A stretch of 64,000 bases of DNA, taken from assembly GCF_022827545.1 (NCBI RefSeq), contig NZ_CP094669.1:1640001-1704000 (forward strand). The letters are read 5' to 3'. The notes beneath the pieces are model-generated. The model saw nothing but the letters and a program-made list of their open reading frames with translations. It did no database searches and was not told where the DNA came from. Of this stretch, positions 46,761 through 55,943 are shown piece by piece; the first letter of the stretch is position 1, and each line of letters starts with the position of its first letter. The stretch comes from Hymenobacter tibetensis. Its GTDB lineage: Bacteria > Bacteroidota > Bacteroidia > Cytophagales > Hymenobacteraceae. The position numbers and the translations under genes are program-made.

Positions 46761-49019
46761 ATGAGTTCCTCAATTCAATGGGCGTCGTATGCCTTCGTGC
46801 GCCTAACCCTGGCCTTGGTGGCGGGCATTCTGACGTACCTCTACATCGGCGAGACACTGCTGTCGTGGACCGGCTTGGTGGCGGCGGTGGTGCTGCTCTT
46901 TGGGGTGGCACAGTTGTGGGCGAGTAAGCAGCGCGGAAATACTGCCACGGATGTGGCCGGGCTGTTGGCGGTGGTGGCCGTGTACGCAGCCGGCGCTGCC
47001 TTGACGCAGCAAGCCACGGAATCTCGCCTGGAAAATCACGTGTATCGGTTTGGCAGCAGAATCGAGTTTTACCGCGGCGTGGTGGACGACTATACGGTGG
47101 TGCGGCCCGCTACGTATGCCACTACCGTGCGCGTTTCGGCGGTGCGGGTAGCTGGGAAGTGGCAGTCGGCTACCGGCGGCATCCGGGTTTCCATCCCCCG
47201 CGACTCGGGCGTGGTGGCACCGCTGTATGGGGATGTATGGCTGGTGCGCGGAGCACCGGCACCAAGCAAAGCACCGCTCAACCCGGGCGAGTTCGACTAT
47301 CGGCGCTACTTGCAATACCACCAAGTCTACCATCAGCAGTTCCTCCACCCCGACCAATACCGTAAGCTCGCCGTAGCACCCCCCAACCTCCTGCGAGCAG
47401 TAGCCATGCGGGCAGCGCGGGCACTTGACGGGGTATTTCGGGACTATGTGAAGGCAAAGCGAGAATATGCGCTGGCGTCGGCGTTGGTGTTGGGCATCAA
47501 AGACGACGTCGACCAGCAAACCAAGCAGGCGTACGCCAACACGGGTACTACGCACATCATGGCGGTGTCGGGCTTGCAGGTGGGGCTGCTGTTTGGGGTT
47601 GTTACTTTGGGTGTAAGCCTGCTTCCGGGCCGCCGGGGGGCTATGTTCCGGTTGGTGTCGGCGCTGCTGGGCGTAAGCGTTATCTGGAGCTACGCGTTCC
47701 TGACGGGTTTGTCGGCGTCGGTGCTGCGCGCGGCCGTCATGTTTACCTTCGTGATTGTGGCGCAGGCCAGCGGCCGACAAACCAATATGTTCAATACACT
47801 GGCTGTTGCCGCCTTTTGTCTGCTGTGCTACGACCCCTATCTGCTTTGCGACGTGGGATTTCAGCTTTCTTTCCTGGCCGTTATCAGCATTGTGTATCTC
47901 CAACCGCGTATTGTGGCGTGCTGGGATGCAAAAGGCTATTTTCTTGCTAAGCAGCAGGCGTGGCAGGCCAAGCACGTGCAGGGGCTGTGGAAGGCAACCA
48001 GCTGGATAGCAGACAAAATCTGGCAGGCTACAGCGCTATCGTTGGCGGCACAAGTGGCTACGTTTCCGTTGGGCCTCTACTATTTCCATCAGTTTCCGCT
48101 CAGCTTTCTGCTTTCCAACCTAATAGCGGTGCCTATTTCTTCGGTGGCCGTGTATGTAGGCTTGGGGCTGCTGCTGCTCAAGGGACTGGTGGCGCTGGTT
48201 GGGCTTGCTTCGCCTGCGTTAGCGAGTGTGCTCGACTTGGGGCCGAGAATGGTGGGTATGCTGTTTGAAGCATTGATTCGCTGGTTCAACAACTACATTT
48301 TCTGGATTGGCCACGCTATGCCAGGCGCCCTGATTTCTGGGGTGCACGTTACGGCGCCACAGGCCTGGCTGATTTTTGCTGTTATTTTAGTGCTGCTGGC
48401 GTTTCTAGCGCGTCGGCATTTAACCTGGCTGGCCCTGGCCTGTGGGCTGATGACGGTATTTGTTGGCAGCCGCGTGTGGGCCGCTCGGCGCCTCGCCCCC
48501 GATGAGCGCCTGGTGTTCTATAGTATTCCCCGCCGGTCGGTGGTAGGGTTCTGGCAGGGTGCCGCCGCGCATATCGTTACCGTCGATTCATTGCCGCTCA
48601 ACGAAACCGAGCGCACCTACCGCATCGTGCCTGGCACTATCGAGCGAGATGCGCAACAGGTGCGTTACTATACCGGCTGGCGTGGTAGTCCGGTGCCGGC
48701 AATTCAGCCCGATAGCAGTAGCGTGGTGCTGGCGGTGTGGCGCGGCGTACAGATGGCCTTCGTATCGGGGCGGCTGGATGGCGCCCGCAAGCCTATTCCG
48801 GTGGAAGTAGTGGTGCTGCGCCGCAATGCCTGGGTCAAACCCGAGGCCTTAGCCGCCGTTTTCGGGTCGCGACCAACGATAATTTTCGATTCTTCTTGCA
48901 AATCTTGGTATGTTGAAAAGCTTCGTCCGGAGCTGCAAATAGCTGGCTGGCAAGTACATGACCTGACCACCCAAGGGGCGTATGTGCGGCAGGTAGTAAG
49001 GCCAGCCTCCGGAAACTAG
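46761..49019 (+). CDS. comEC: ComEC/Rec2 family DNA-uptake channel protein
   Basis: 752 residues with many membrane helices. The soluble N-terminal OB-like domain (residues ~75-215) includes VVRPATYATTVRVSAVRV and PGEFDYRRYLQYHQVYHQ. The channel core has ALVLGIKDDVDQQTKQAYANTGTTHIMAVSGLQVGLL and LSASVLRAAVMF, the competence-domain signature. The C-terminal MBL-like part (from ~560, LVFYSIPRRSVVGF) lacks any HxHxDH metal motif, so it is a degenerate form. It should carry incoming single-stranded DNA across the inner membrane. ATG 46761 is chosen as the first codon of the conserved part. Confidence 0.9.
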   Translation: MSSSIQWASYAFVRLTLALVAGILTYLYIGETLLSWTGLVAAVVLLFGVAQLWASKQRGNTATDVAGLLAVVAVYAAGAALTQQATESRLENHVYRFGSRIEFYRGVVDDYTVVRPATYATTVRVSAVRVAGKWQSATGGIRVSIPRDSGVVAPLYGDVWLVRGAPAPSKAPLNPGEFDYRRYLQYHQVYHQQFLHPDQYRKLAVAPPNLLRAVAMRAARALDGVFRDYVKAKREYALASALVLGIKDDVDQQTKQAYANTGTTHIMAVSGLQVGLLFGVVTLGVSLLPGRRGAMFRLVSALLGVSVIWSYAFLTGLSASVLRAAVMFTFVIVAQASGRQTNMFNTLAVAAFCLLCYDPYLLCDVGFQLSFLAVISIVYLQPRIVACWDAKGYFLAKQQAWQAKHVQGLWKATSWIADKIWQATALSLAAQVATFPLGLYYFHQFPLSFLLSNLIAVPISSVAVYVGLGLLLLKGLVALVGLASPALASVLDLGPRMVGMLFEALIRWFNNYIFWIGHAMPGALISGVHVTAPQAWLIFAVILVLLAFLARRHLTWLALACGLMTVFVGSRVWAARRLAPDERLVFYSIPRRSVVGFWQGAAAHIVTVDSLPLNETERTYRIVPGTIERDAQQVRYYTGWRGSPVPAIQPDSSSVVLAVWRGVQMAFVSGRLDGARKPIPVEVVVLRRNAWVKPEALAAVFGSRPTIIFDSSCKSWYVEKLRPELQIAGWQVHDLTTQGAYVRQVVRPASGN

Positions 49020-49183
49020 GAGCACGGCGAAACCGCTTTGCCTGCTGGCGCGCTATATAGTTTTAAGAGCGCTTCCTTTTTGTTAGGTTTGGTAGGTATC
49101 GACCTAGCTGCGGCTGTGCGGTTGCGGGGGCGCTGCCCGGCTGACCCCACGCCGTTTTCACTGTTGACTTACTCAGGAATCCT

Positions 49184-49996
49184 ATGGATAATATGCCCAC
49201 CCAAGAGCTGGAGGCCCTGCGCTTCATTCGCTACGAGGCGCAAGACGCCATCGGCTATATAACCCTCAACCGCCCCGACAAGCGAAACGCTCTAAGCGCC
49301 GACATGGTATCGGAACTGAAGCTGGCCTTCGACTTTGCCGAGGACGACGAAGCCTGCAAGGTAGTAGTGCTACGCGCCGAAGGAGAAGCCTTTTGCGCCG
49401 GTGCCGACCTGGCCTACATCCAAGAATTGCAAGGCTTCGGGTACACCGATAACTTGCTGGATTCCACGCACCTGATGCAGTTGTTTCATCAGATATACAC
49501 GCTCAAAAAGGTGGTGGTGGCGCAAGTTCAGGGCCATGCACTGGCCGGCGGTTGCGGCCTAGCCAGCATCTGCGACTTCGCTTTTGCCGTGCCCGAAGCC
49601 AAGTTTGGCTACACCGAAGTGAAAATCGGCTTCTTGCCTGCTATTGTGAGTGTGTTTCTAGTGCGCAAAATAGGGGAGGCTCGGACCAAGCAGCTTTTGC
49701 TTACGGGCGAGGTGGTTTCAGCTCAGAAGGCGGCGGAACTTGCCTTAATCAACGAAGTAGTAACCGCTGACTCGTTGGCTAACCACGTTTATACTTTTGC
49801 TCGGAGGCTTTGCGTGGAAAACTCCGCTCAGAGCATGGCGTTGACCAAGGAAATGCTGGCCCGTATCCCAGAAATGCCTCTGGAAGATAGCTTACGCTAT
49901 GCGGCGCAAATGAACGCTGAGGCTCGCGGCTCCCTCGACTGTCGCCGCGGCATTGCCGCGTTTTTAGCGAAAGAGAAGATGAATTGGGAAAACTAG
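49184..49996 (+). CDS. Enoyl-CoA hydratase/isomerase family protein
   Basis: 270-residue crotonase-fold enzyme. ITLNRPDKRNALSADMV is the N-terminal signature; the oxyanion hole is formed at AFCAGADLAYIQ and GHALAGGCGLA, and the conserved glutamate lies in PEAKFGYTEVKIGFLPAI. It is close to methylglutaconyl- or polyketide-type enoyl-CoA hydratases acting in fatty acid or leucine breakdown; the precise substrate is open. A second ATG lies three codons downstream. Confidence 0.9.
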   Translation: MDNMPTQELEALRFIRYEAQDAIGYITLNRPDKRNALSADMVSELKLAFDFAEDDEACKVVVLRAEGEAFCAGADLAYIQELQGFGYTDNLLDSTHLMQLFHQIYTLKKVVVAQVQGHALAGGCGLASICDFAFAVPEAKFGYTEVKIGFLPAIVSVFLVRKIGEARTKQLLLTGEVVSAQKAAELALINEVVTADSLANHVYTFARRLCVENSAQSMALTKEMLARIPEMPLEDSLRYAAQMNAEARGSLDCRRGIAAFLAKEKMNWEN

Positions 49997-50168
49997 GTTG
50001 GTTGTTGCGTTTTTGCGCGCATCACCCGCCGCGGCTTGCCACCCTACTATTCGCTCCACTAACAGGTTGCCTGCGAATAGCAGGTTGACGAGCTGCTGCG
50101 GATGGTTTTTAAGAGGTGCAACCTATACTTTTCAAACATCTGACCTGTACAGTGGTTAGCTTCACCAT

Positions 50169-50690
50169 ATGACAACAATGGCAGCCGTAGCCACTACCAC
50201 GGCTACTTTTCTGGGAATGGAATTCATTGCGTGGTTCATGCACAAATTTGTGCTGCATGGGCCACTGTGGTTTTTGCACCGCTCGCATCATGTGCGTCAT
50301 CCGCACCGTTTCGAGCGCAACGACTTCTTCTTCCTGTTTTATGGTGGCCTCTCGGCCTTGCTCATCGTGTATGGTTCTCCTACCAAAGACTTTCGTTTTT
50401 GGATAGGGGTGGGCATTGCCGCCTATGGCACGCTGTACTTTTTCGTGCACGACGTGCTGATTCATGGGCGGATGCGCTTTTGGCGCAAATCACGCAATAC
50501 GTACTTGCGGGCGTTGAATATGGCCCACAAGATGCACCACAAGGCTACCGGGCGCGACAACTCCGAGGAATTTGGGTTGCTATGGGTATCACCGCGCTAC
50601 TTTACGCTGGCTATGCGCAAGCCAGCTCCCACGCGTAAGCTGCGGCAGCCAGCCATGAGCGGCAAGCAGTTAGAAGGAGAGGAGAAATAG
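50169..50690 (+). CDS. crtZ: CrtZ-type beta-carotene hydroxylase
   Basis: 173-residue membrane di-iron hydroxylase of the fatty acid hydroxylase superfamily. The four histidine clusters of CrtZ are visible: HKFVLH, HRSHHVRHPHRF, HDVLIH and HKMHHK. It hydroxylates the beta-ionone ring at C3 (beta-carotene to zeaxanthin, or canthaxanthin to astaxanthin). Its stop lies 2 bases before the GTG of the B12-binding regulator, so the two are probably one transcript. The last 30 residues are a polar tail. Confidence 0.92.
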   Translation: MTTMAAVATTTATFLGMEFIAWFMHKFVLHGPLWFLHRSHHVRHPHRFERNDFFFLFYGGLSALLIVYGSPTKDFRFWIGVGIAAYGTLYFFVHDVLIHGRMRFWRKSRNTYLRALNMAHKMHHKATGRDNSEEFGLLWVSPRYFTLAMRKPAPTRKLRQPAMSGKQLEGEEK

Positions 50691-50692
50691 AC

Positions 50693-51598
50693 GTGGGACA
50701 ATTTTCAATTAGTGACTTAGAGCAGCTTAGTGGCATCAAAGCCCACACTATTCGGATGTGGGAGCTGCGCTATGGCATTCTTCGGCCCGTGCGTACCGCC
50801 ACCAACATCCGGACCTATTGCGACGATGATCTGCGCCGGCTTTTGAACGTGGCTACTCTGTGCAGCCAAGGGCACCGCATATCCAAAGTGGCGCAGCTGA
50901 GCGAGCAAGAGTTGAGCCAAGCGGTTATTGCCTGTAATGATGCGGCCCACGGGTATTGTCAGCAAGTGAACAGCTTGCTAGCGGCCATGCTGGAGATGAA
51001 TGAGCCGCAGCTCAACTTCGTCTTAAACCAGACAATCCATCAGCAAGGCTTCGAAAATGCTGTCATGCACGTCGTGTATCCGTTTTTGCAGCGTATCGGC
51101 GTGATGTGGCAAGCTGGCAGCGTGAATCCGGCGCAGGAGCACTTGGTAACCAACTTGGTGCGCCAAAAGATGATGGCTGCCATTGACCTGCTGGCGCCGG
51201 TAAAGCCCAGTGCTGCGCATCGGTGGGTGTTGTTTCTGCCGGAAGGCGAAATGCACGAGTTGGCCCTGCTGTTCATGAACTACGTGTTACGGTTTCGGGG
51301 CCATCATGTGCTGTATCTAGGCCAGAACTTGCCCGTTACGGAGCTAAAAGCGGTGTGCGCTGCTTACGAACCGCATGTGGTGTGCACCGTCATGACCGCC
51401 GTGCCGGAGCGCGACCGTGTGCAGGAGTTCGTTGACAAAATTGTGCAACTGTGCCCCAACAAGAAGATATGCTTATATGGCCCGTTGGCTATGATAGAAG
51501 GGCTGGAATTGCCGGTCGGCGCAGTTCGTTTTCGGTTGATTACCGAGTTTATTTCCCTGGCAAATGAGCTTCGCAAGAGCGAAAAAGCCTTGGCTTAA
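50693..51598 (+). CDS. CarH-like MerR/B12-binding light-sensing regulator
   Basis: 301 residues: MerR helix-turn-helix (1-70, ISDLEQLSGIKAHTIRMWELRYGI), a helical domain and a cobalamin-binding domain. Diagnostic residues match those known for AdoCbl photoreceptors: Trp139 with Glu149-His150 (GVMWQAGSVNPAQEH) and the lower-ligand His188 in PEGEMHELAL, where Ala191 replaces the usual Gly. In known CarH proteins the dark AdoCbl tetramer represses carotenoid genes and light releases it. The start is GTG, supported by an AGGAGAGGAG stretch just upstream, overlapping the crtZ tail. Confidence 0.9.
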   Translation: MGQFSISDLEQLSGIKAHTIRMWELRYGILRPVRTATNIRTYCDDDLRRLLNVATLCSQGHRISKVAQLSEQELSQAVIACNDAAHGYCQQVNSLLAAMLEMNEPQLNFVLNQTIHQQGFENAVMHVVYPFLQRIGVMWQAGSVNPAQEHLVTNLVRQKMMAAIDLLAPVKPSAAHRWVLFLPEGEMHELALLFMNYVLRFRGHHVLYLGQNLPVTELKAVCAAYEPHVVCTVMTAVPERDRVQEFVDKIVQLCPNKKICLYGPLAMIEGLELPVGAVRFRLITEFISLANELRKSEKALA

Positions 51599-51736
51599 CA
51601 AAAAAATAACCCGGAAAATAAGCATTTCTGTTTTAGGCTTTGTCTTCCAAAAACGGTTGTTTGTCTAGGATAATCGAAGGTTTAACGGGCATTTTAAAGG
51701 GTTCATCTTACGAGCAAAAATTAGAGCTCAATCGAT

Positions 51737-51768
51737 TTTTTCAGCGGTTTTTCAGCCTGATTATCAGT
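51737..51768 (+). promoter_or_regulatory. Direct repeats with 11-base period, candidate CarH operator
   Basis: TTTTTCAGC occurs at 51737-51745 and again at 51748-51756, exactly 11 bases apart, followed by a weaker ATTATCAGT at 51760-51768. Characterised CarH tetramers bind three 11-bp direct repeats. Position between the CarH-like gene and the sigma gene fits an operator, but two copies of a T-rich word is modest evidence. Confidence 0.3.
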
Positions 51769-51859
51769 GGCTTCGTACTTTGCTTGACGCTATACAAGCA
51801 GTTGAGAGAAGGGTAGAAAAATAGTTGACCGAGCGTCACCCGACTTCAAATTTGGCTCG

Positions 51860-51867
51860 TATATTTG
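51860..51867 (+). promoter_or_regulatory. -7 promoter box before the ECF sigma gene
   Basis: TATATTTG is a perfect TAnnTTTG match 32 bases before the ATG at 51899. No -33 TTTG at standard spacing is visible. Confidence 0.45.
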
Positions 51868-51898
51868 TTTAACCTTTTGCCACGAAAAGCTAAACAGT

Positions 51899-52414
51899 AT
51901 GACCTCTTTGGAATTCACCAGTCAAGTACAGAAGATTTCCTACTCTCTAAAGCCCGTGGCGATGAACCTGACCCGCGACGCTGATGATGCGAAGGATCTG
52001 GTGCAAGAGACTTTGTTGAAAGCGTTATTAAATAAAGACAAGTTTAAAGCTGGTACCAACCTTAAGGCCTGGTTGTATACCATCATGCGCAATACGTTTA
52101 TCAACAATTACAATAAGATAACGAAGCGCAACAGTAACATCGACAGCACGGAGTACTTCCAGTACTTCAACACCGACGAAAACTACATTACACACAACGG
52201 CGCTAGTTCCGACTTCGTAGTAACTGATATCAACCAAGCTATTGCTGGGTTGTCGGCCGACTATCGGACGCCGTTTATGATGTACTACATAGGCTACAAG
52301 TACCTGGAAATTGCGGAGAAGCTGCAAATTCCGATTGGCACCGTCAAGAACCGCATCCACATTGCTCGCAAGGAGCTGAAAGATGCGTTAAAGACATACG
52401 CCCCCGGCGAGTAG
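51899..52414 (+). CDS. ECF-type RNA polymerase sigma factor
   Basis: 171 residues. Region 2 contains RDADDAKDLVQETLLKALLNKDKF and NLKAWLYTIMRNTFINNY; region 4 contains DYRTPFMMYYIGYKYLEIAEKLQIPIGTVKNRIHIARKEL, a standard DNA-binding helix-turn-helix. No anti-sigma gene is adjacent. Its place between the light-sensing regulator and crtI strongly suggests that it drives carotenoid gene expression, as similar sigma/LitR-CarH pairs do elsewhere (inference). Followed by a terminator. Confidence 0.92.
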   Translation: MTSLEFTSQVQKISYSLKPVAMNLTRDADDAKDLVQETLLKALLNKDKFKAGTNLKAWLYTIMRNTFINNYNKITKRNSNIDSTEYFQYFNTDENYITHNGASSDFVVTDINQAIAGLSADYRTPFMMYYIGYKYLEIAEKLQIPIGTVKNRIHIARKELKDALKTYAPGE

Positions 52415-52452
52415 GGAATAGGGAGAGAGTATACCCCGCCCCGGGCGTATCA

Positions 52453-52493
52453 CGGGCCGCGAACGACGCTGATTTGGCGCTGTTCGCGGCCCG
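52453..52493 (+). terminator. GC-rich terminator after the ECF sigma gene
   Basis: 12-bp perfect stem (52453-52464 with 52482-52493), loop of 17 bases that can pair further, then GTTTGTT. Confidence 0.75.
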
Positions 52494-52692
52494 GTTTGTT
52501 GTAGGCTATTCCAGAGGCGTTTCCAGCAAGTGCACAGGCTTAGATGCCAGCTTATTTAAAACCTCTGTCGGGCTTGGCGGTATGCATATAGGAGGCCAAC
52601 AAAGCGCGTGCTGCACGATGCGTTGTAAACTTTCATCTTTGCATTCGCTCACTTCAGCGAAATCTGCTTTCAATCTGCGTAATCTGTGCTTT

Positions 52693-54201
52693 GTGAGTAA
52701 ACATGTGATTGTTATCGGCTCCGGTTTTGCGGGCCTTGCGGCGGCTACTTCGCTGGCGCAGCGAGGCTACCGCGTGACGGTGCTTGAAAAGAACGAGGGT
52801 CCCGGCGGCCGGGCACGAGTATTCAAGGCCGAGGGCTTCACGTTCGATATGGGCCCGAGCTGGTACTGGATGCCCGATATATTCGAGCAGTACTTTGCCC
52901 GGTTCGGTAAGAAAGTGGCCGATTATTACAACTTGGTGCGGCTGGATCCTTCCTATCAAGTGGTGTTCAAAGGACTAGAGGCGGTTGACATACCGGCTGC
53001 TATGGACGAGCTGCGGGCGTTGTTTGAGCGGTACGAGCCCGGTAGCGCCGCGCGCCTCGATGAGTTTTTGCGGCAGGCAGCCTATAAATATGAGGTCGGC
53101 ATCGGCAAATTCGTACACATGCCGGGCCGCTCTTTACTGGAATTCGCTGATCCGCGGCTGCTAGTTGATGCCGTGCGCCTCGACTTGCTGCAAAGCATGC
53201 ACAAGCATGTGCGTAAGTTTTTCAAAGACTCGCGGCTGCTAGAACTAGTGGAATTCCCCATTCTGTTTCTTGGTGCTACCTCGGAAAACACCCCGGCCCT
53301 GTACTCGCTAATGAACTACGCCGACCTGGCGCTGGGCACGTGGTACCCGATGGGCGGTATGCACAAGATTGTGGAGGGAATGGTGCGGTTGGCGCAGGAG
53401 CAAGGCGTGACGCTGAAATATAACCAAGAAGTGCAGCAGATAGTGGTGGAAAAAGGCCACGCCACCGGCGTGCAAACCACCACCGGCTTTTATGCGGCCG
53501 ATATAGTAGTGGCCGGTGCCGACTACCACCACGCCGAGCAGCAGTTGCTGGCCCCTGAATGGCGCAACTACACGGAAAGCTACTGGGACAAGCGTACCAT
53601 GGCGCCCTCGTCGTTGCTGTTTTATCTGGGTGTCAACAAGCGGCTCGATAAGCTACGCCACCACAATCTGTTCTTTGATGAGGACTTTGCGTTGCATGCC
53701 GAGGAAATCTATGAGCAGCCGAAATGGCCGAGCCGCCCGCTGTTCTACGCTTCCACGCCAAGCGTAACGGACTCCAGCGTGGCACCTCCCGGCTGCGAAA
53801 ACCTGTTTCTGCTGATTCCGGTGGCGCCCAACCTGCCCGACCCGGAGCAAACCCGGGAGCATTATTACCACTTGATCATGGACCGGCTAGAGCGGCATTG
53901 TGGCCACAGCATCCGCGACGCGGTGGTGTTTAAGCGCAGCTATGCCCACCAAGATTTCATGCAGGATTACCACAGCTACAAAGGCAACGCCTACGGCCTA
54001 GCCAACACGCTCCGCCAGACCGCCATCTTGAAACCCTCGCTGAAAAGCAAAAAGGTACACAACCTGTATTTCACGGGGCAACTCACCGTACCTGGGCCAG
54101 GCGTGCCGCCTTCGCTCATATCTGGGCAGGTAGTGGCAGGGGAGGTGGAGAAAGAATTTCCGGTGCTGAAAACGCCTGTTGTTCCGGAGCTAGCTCGCTG
54201 A
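52693..54201 (+). CDS. crtI: CrtI phytoene desaturase
   Basis: 502 residues. The N-terminal dinucleotide fold is HVIVIGSGFAGLAAATSLAQRGYRVTVLEKNEGPGGRA; then DMGPSWYWMPDIFEQYF, and the C-terminal FYFTG..TVPGPGVPPSLISGQV motif of bacterial CrtI. It introduces double bonds into phytoene to give lycopene. I take the GTG at 52693 as start, immediately before SKHVIVIG; the frame is open upstream to 52474 but that part lacks any protein character. Ends 83 bases before crtB. Confidence 0.93.
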   Translation: MSKHVIVIGSGFAGLAAATSLAQRGYRVTVLEKNEGPGGRARVFKAEGFTFDMGPSWYWMPDIFEQYFARFGKKVADYYNLVRLDPSYQVVFKGLEAVDIPAAMDELRALFERYEPGSAARLDEFLRQAAYKYEVGIGKFVHMPGRSLLEFADPRLLVDAVRLDLLQSMHKHVRKFFKDSRLLELVEFPILFLGATSENTPALYSLMNYADLALGTWYPMGGMHKIVEGMVRLAQEQGVTLKYNQEVQQIVVEKGHATGVQTTTGFYAADIVVAGADYHHAEQQLLAPEWRNYTESYWDKRTMAPSSLLFYLGVNKRLDKLRHHNLFFDEDFALHAEEIYEQPKWPSRPLFYASTPSVTDSSVAPPGCENLFLLIPVAPNLPDPEQTREHYYHLIMDRLERHCGHSIRDAVVFKRSYAHQDFMQDYHSYKGNAYGLANTLRQTAILKPSLKSKKVHNLYFTGQLTVPGPGVPPSLISGQVVAGEVEKEFPVLKTPVVPELAR

Positions 54202-54284
54202 GGAAGTGGTTTTTACTGCTTCCACCCTTACGCAATCAGACTTCTATTTATCTTCACCCGGCCACCCCGTTACCCATTCGCTCC

Positions 54285-55127
54285 TTGGACCACGTTGCCC
54301 TATTCACTGAAACCAGCCGCGCGTGCAGCAAGCTTATCACGCAACGCTACAGCACGTCCTTTACACTAGGCATCCGTACACTCGATGTGCGGTTTCACTT
54401 GCCAGTGTATGCCGTGTATGGCTTCGTGCGGTGGGCCGATGAGATTGTGGACACCTTCCACGACCACGACAAGGCTGCGCTGTTCACTGATTTCAAGCGC
54501 CAAACCGACGAAGCCCTAGCCCGCCGAATCAGCTTGAACCCGGTGCTACATGCGTTTCAGGATGTGGTGCACGCGTACCATATCGACCGGGAATTTATCG
54601 ATGCCTTTCTGTACAGCATGGAAATGGACCTCGATGACCGCAGCTACAACCAGTCGTTGTACGAGAAGTACATCTACGGCTCGGCCGAAGTGGTGGGGCT
54701 GATGTGTTTGCGAATTTTTTGCGAAGGCGACGAAGCCATGTTTCAGCGGCTGCGGGAGCCCGCGCGGCGGCTCGGCTCGGCGTTTCAGAAGGTGAACTTT
54801 CTGCGCGATATCCGCTCCGACTACGATGAACGGGGCCGCGTATACTTCCCAGGCGTAACGTACGAGCGGTTCGACGACAAGGTGAAGCGCGAAATAGAAG
54901 CCGATATCCGAGCCGATTTCGACGCGGCCTACGTGGGCATTATGCAGTTGCCACGTTCAGCCAAGCTCGGCGTGTACTTGGCATACGTGTACTATCTCAA
55001 GCTATTCCATAAGATTAAACAGCTGCCAGCGGCACGAATTTTGGGAGAGCGGGTGCGCGTCCCAGATAACACCAAGCTGCTTTTGTTGATGGGTTCGTAT
55101 TTTCGCTATCGCCTACGGGCTATTTGA
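54285..55127 (+). CDS. crtB: CrtB phytoene synthase
   Basis: 280 residues of the squalene/phytoene synthase fold. The two aspartate-rich motifs bind magnesium-diphosphate: DEIVD near 52 in VYGFVRWADEIVDTF, and NFLRDIRSDYDERGRVYFP near 170. It condenses two geranylgeranyl diphosphates to phytoene, the substrate of the preceding CrtI. Start is a TTG at 54285 (MDHVALFTETS). Confidence 0.93.
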   Translation: MDHVALFTETSRACSKLITQRYSTSFTLGIRTLDVRFHLPVYAVYGFVRWADEIVDTFHDHDKAALFTDFKRQTDEALARRISLNPVLHAFQDVVHAYHIDREFIDAFLYSMEMDLDDRSYNQSLYEKYIYGSAEVVGLMCLRIFCEGDEAMFQRLREPARRLGSAFQKVNFLRDIRSDYDERGRVYFPGVTYERFDDKVKREIEADIRADFDAAYVGIMQLPRSAKLGVYLAYVYYLKLFHKIKQLPAARILGERVRVPDNTKLLLLMGSYFRYRLRAI

Positions 55128-55318
55128 ACCGTTGTCTTGCCTTATACAGTATAAGGGAACGACAGCCTATTCAACCACGAATCCTTTGCCGAGTGAAGCT
55201 TTCCTTCCGTCGTTGCCTTTGCGCTTTCGCTTGTCTTGTCCCTTTGTCTGAATTAAAAATCACGCCGGCGCCGGCGCACCAACTACAGATTTTTAATTCT
55301 CAACTCTTATTAGATCGA

Positions 55319-55777
55319 ATGCCTTATTCCGTTTCCAACCTGCGCCGTCAGTATCAAGAGGCTGCCACCAGCAAAGAAGCTGGCGAGAAGTTCTATCAGC
55401 TCATGGCGGCTTACCATGAGCAGGATGCCGTGGTGTTGGCCTATAAAGCAGCAGCCGAAGCTATTCGGGCCCGCGACGCTTCTATGTTCAACAAGCTGAC
55501 CTACGTGCAGAACGCCGCCAAGCAGTTTGATGAAGCAGTGAAGCTGAACAGCCACAACGCCGAAATCCGGTTCCTGCGTTTGAGTGTGGAAAGCAACCTG
55601 CCTTCCTTCTTGGGCCTTAGCCAGCACGTAGAAGAAGACCGGCAGTTCTTACTGACTACTTTACTACAGCACCCTAAATCTGGCCTCGATGCCGAATCTT
55701 TCGGCTTGGTGCGAAACTTTATGGTCGACCGTGGCCACGTATCGGAGTCCGATGCGCAGAAACTCACGCAACTGTAG
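55319..55777 (+). CDS. Unknown helical protein conserved in carotenoid loci
   Basis: 152 residues, all-helical: NLRRQYQEAATSKEAGEKFYQLM, DAVVLAYKAAAEAIRARDA, KQFDEAVKLNSHNAEIRFLRLSVESNLPSFLGLSQHVEEDRQFLL. The repeated helix pairs suggest a TPR-like scaffold. No catalytic motif or signal. I choose ATG 55319; the open frame reaches back to overlap the crtB stop but that part looks noncoding. It lies 191 bases after crtB and is followed by a terminator, so it probably closes the crtI-crtB unit. Confidence 0.75.
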   Translation: MPYSVSNLRRQYQEAATSKEAGEKFYQLMAAYHEQDAVVLAYKAAAEAIRARDASMFNKLTYVQNAAKQFDEAVKLNSHNAEIRFLRLSVESNLPSFLGLSQHVEEDRQFLLTTLLQHPKSGLDAESFGLVRNFMVDRGHVSESDAQKLTQL

Positions 55778-55801
55778 GATTAACCTCCCCGGCTATGCAA
55801 C

Positions 55802-55831
55802 AAAAGAAGCTCCCAATCGGGAGCTTCTTTT
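55802..55831 (+). terminator. Rho-independent terminator closing the crtI-crtB unit
   Basis: 13-bp perfect stem (55802-55814 with 55819-55831), AATC loop, T-rich end, 24 bases after the stop at 55777. Confidence 0.95.
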
Positions 55832-55943
55832 GTTTGGTACGAGAAGACGTTTCGCTGTTCATACAACCTAATGGAGTCTGCTGTGCCCTATTGGGTGGGA
55901 GTGGCTTCTACAAGCTTTCTAGTGCTTTTTCGTTTCTGATTTT

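Larger units (their letters stand above)
51599..51898. other. Control region between the CarH-like gene and the ECF sigma gene
   Basis: 300 bases, AT-richer than the flanking genes. It holds two 11-base-period direct repeats (51737-51758) and a -7-like box at 51860-51867, listed separately. No further gene. Confidence 0.5.

Noticed and set aside
46803..47975. 390-codon minus-strand frame
   Set aside because: Antisense to comEC, His/Arg/Gln-rich, no recognisable fold.
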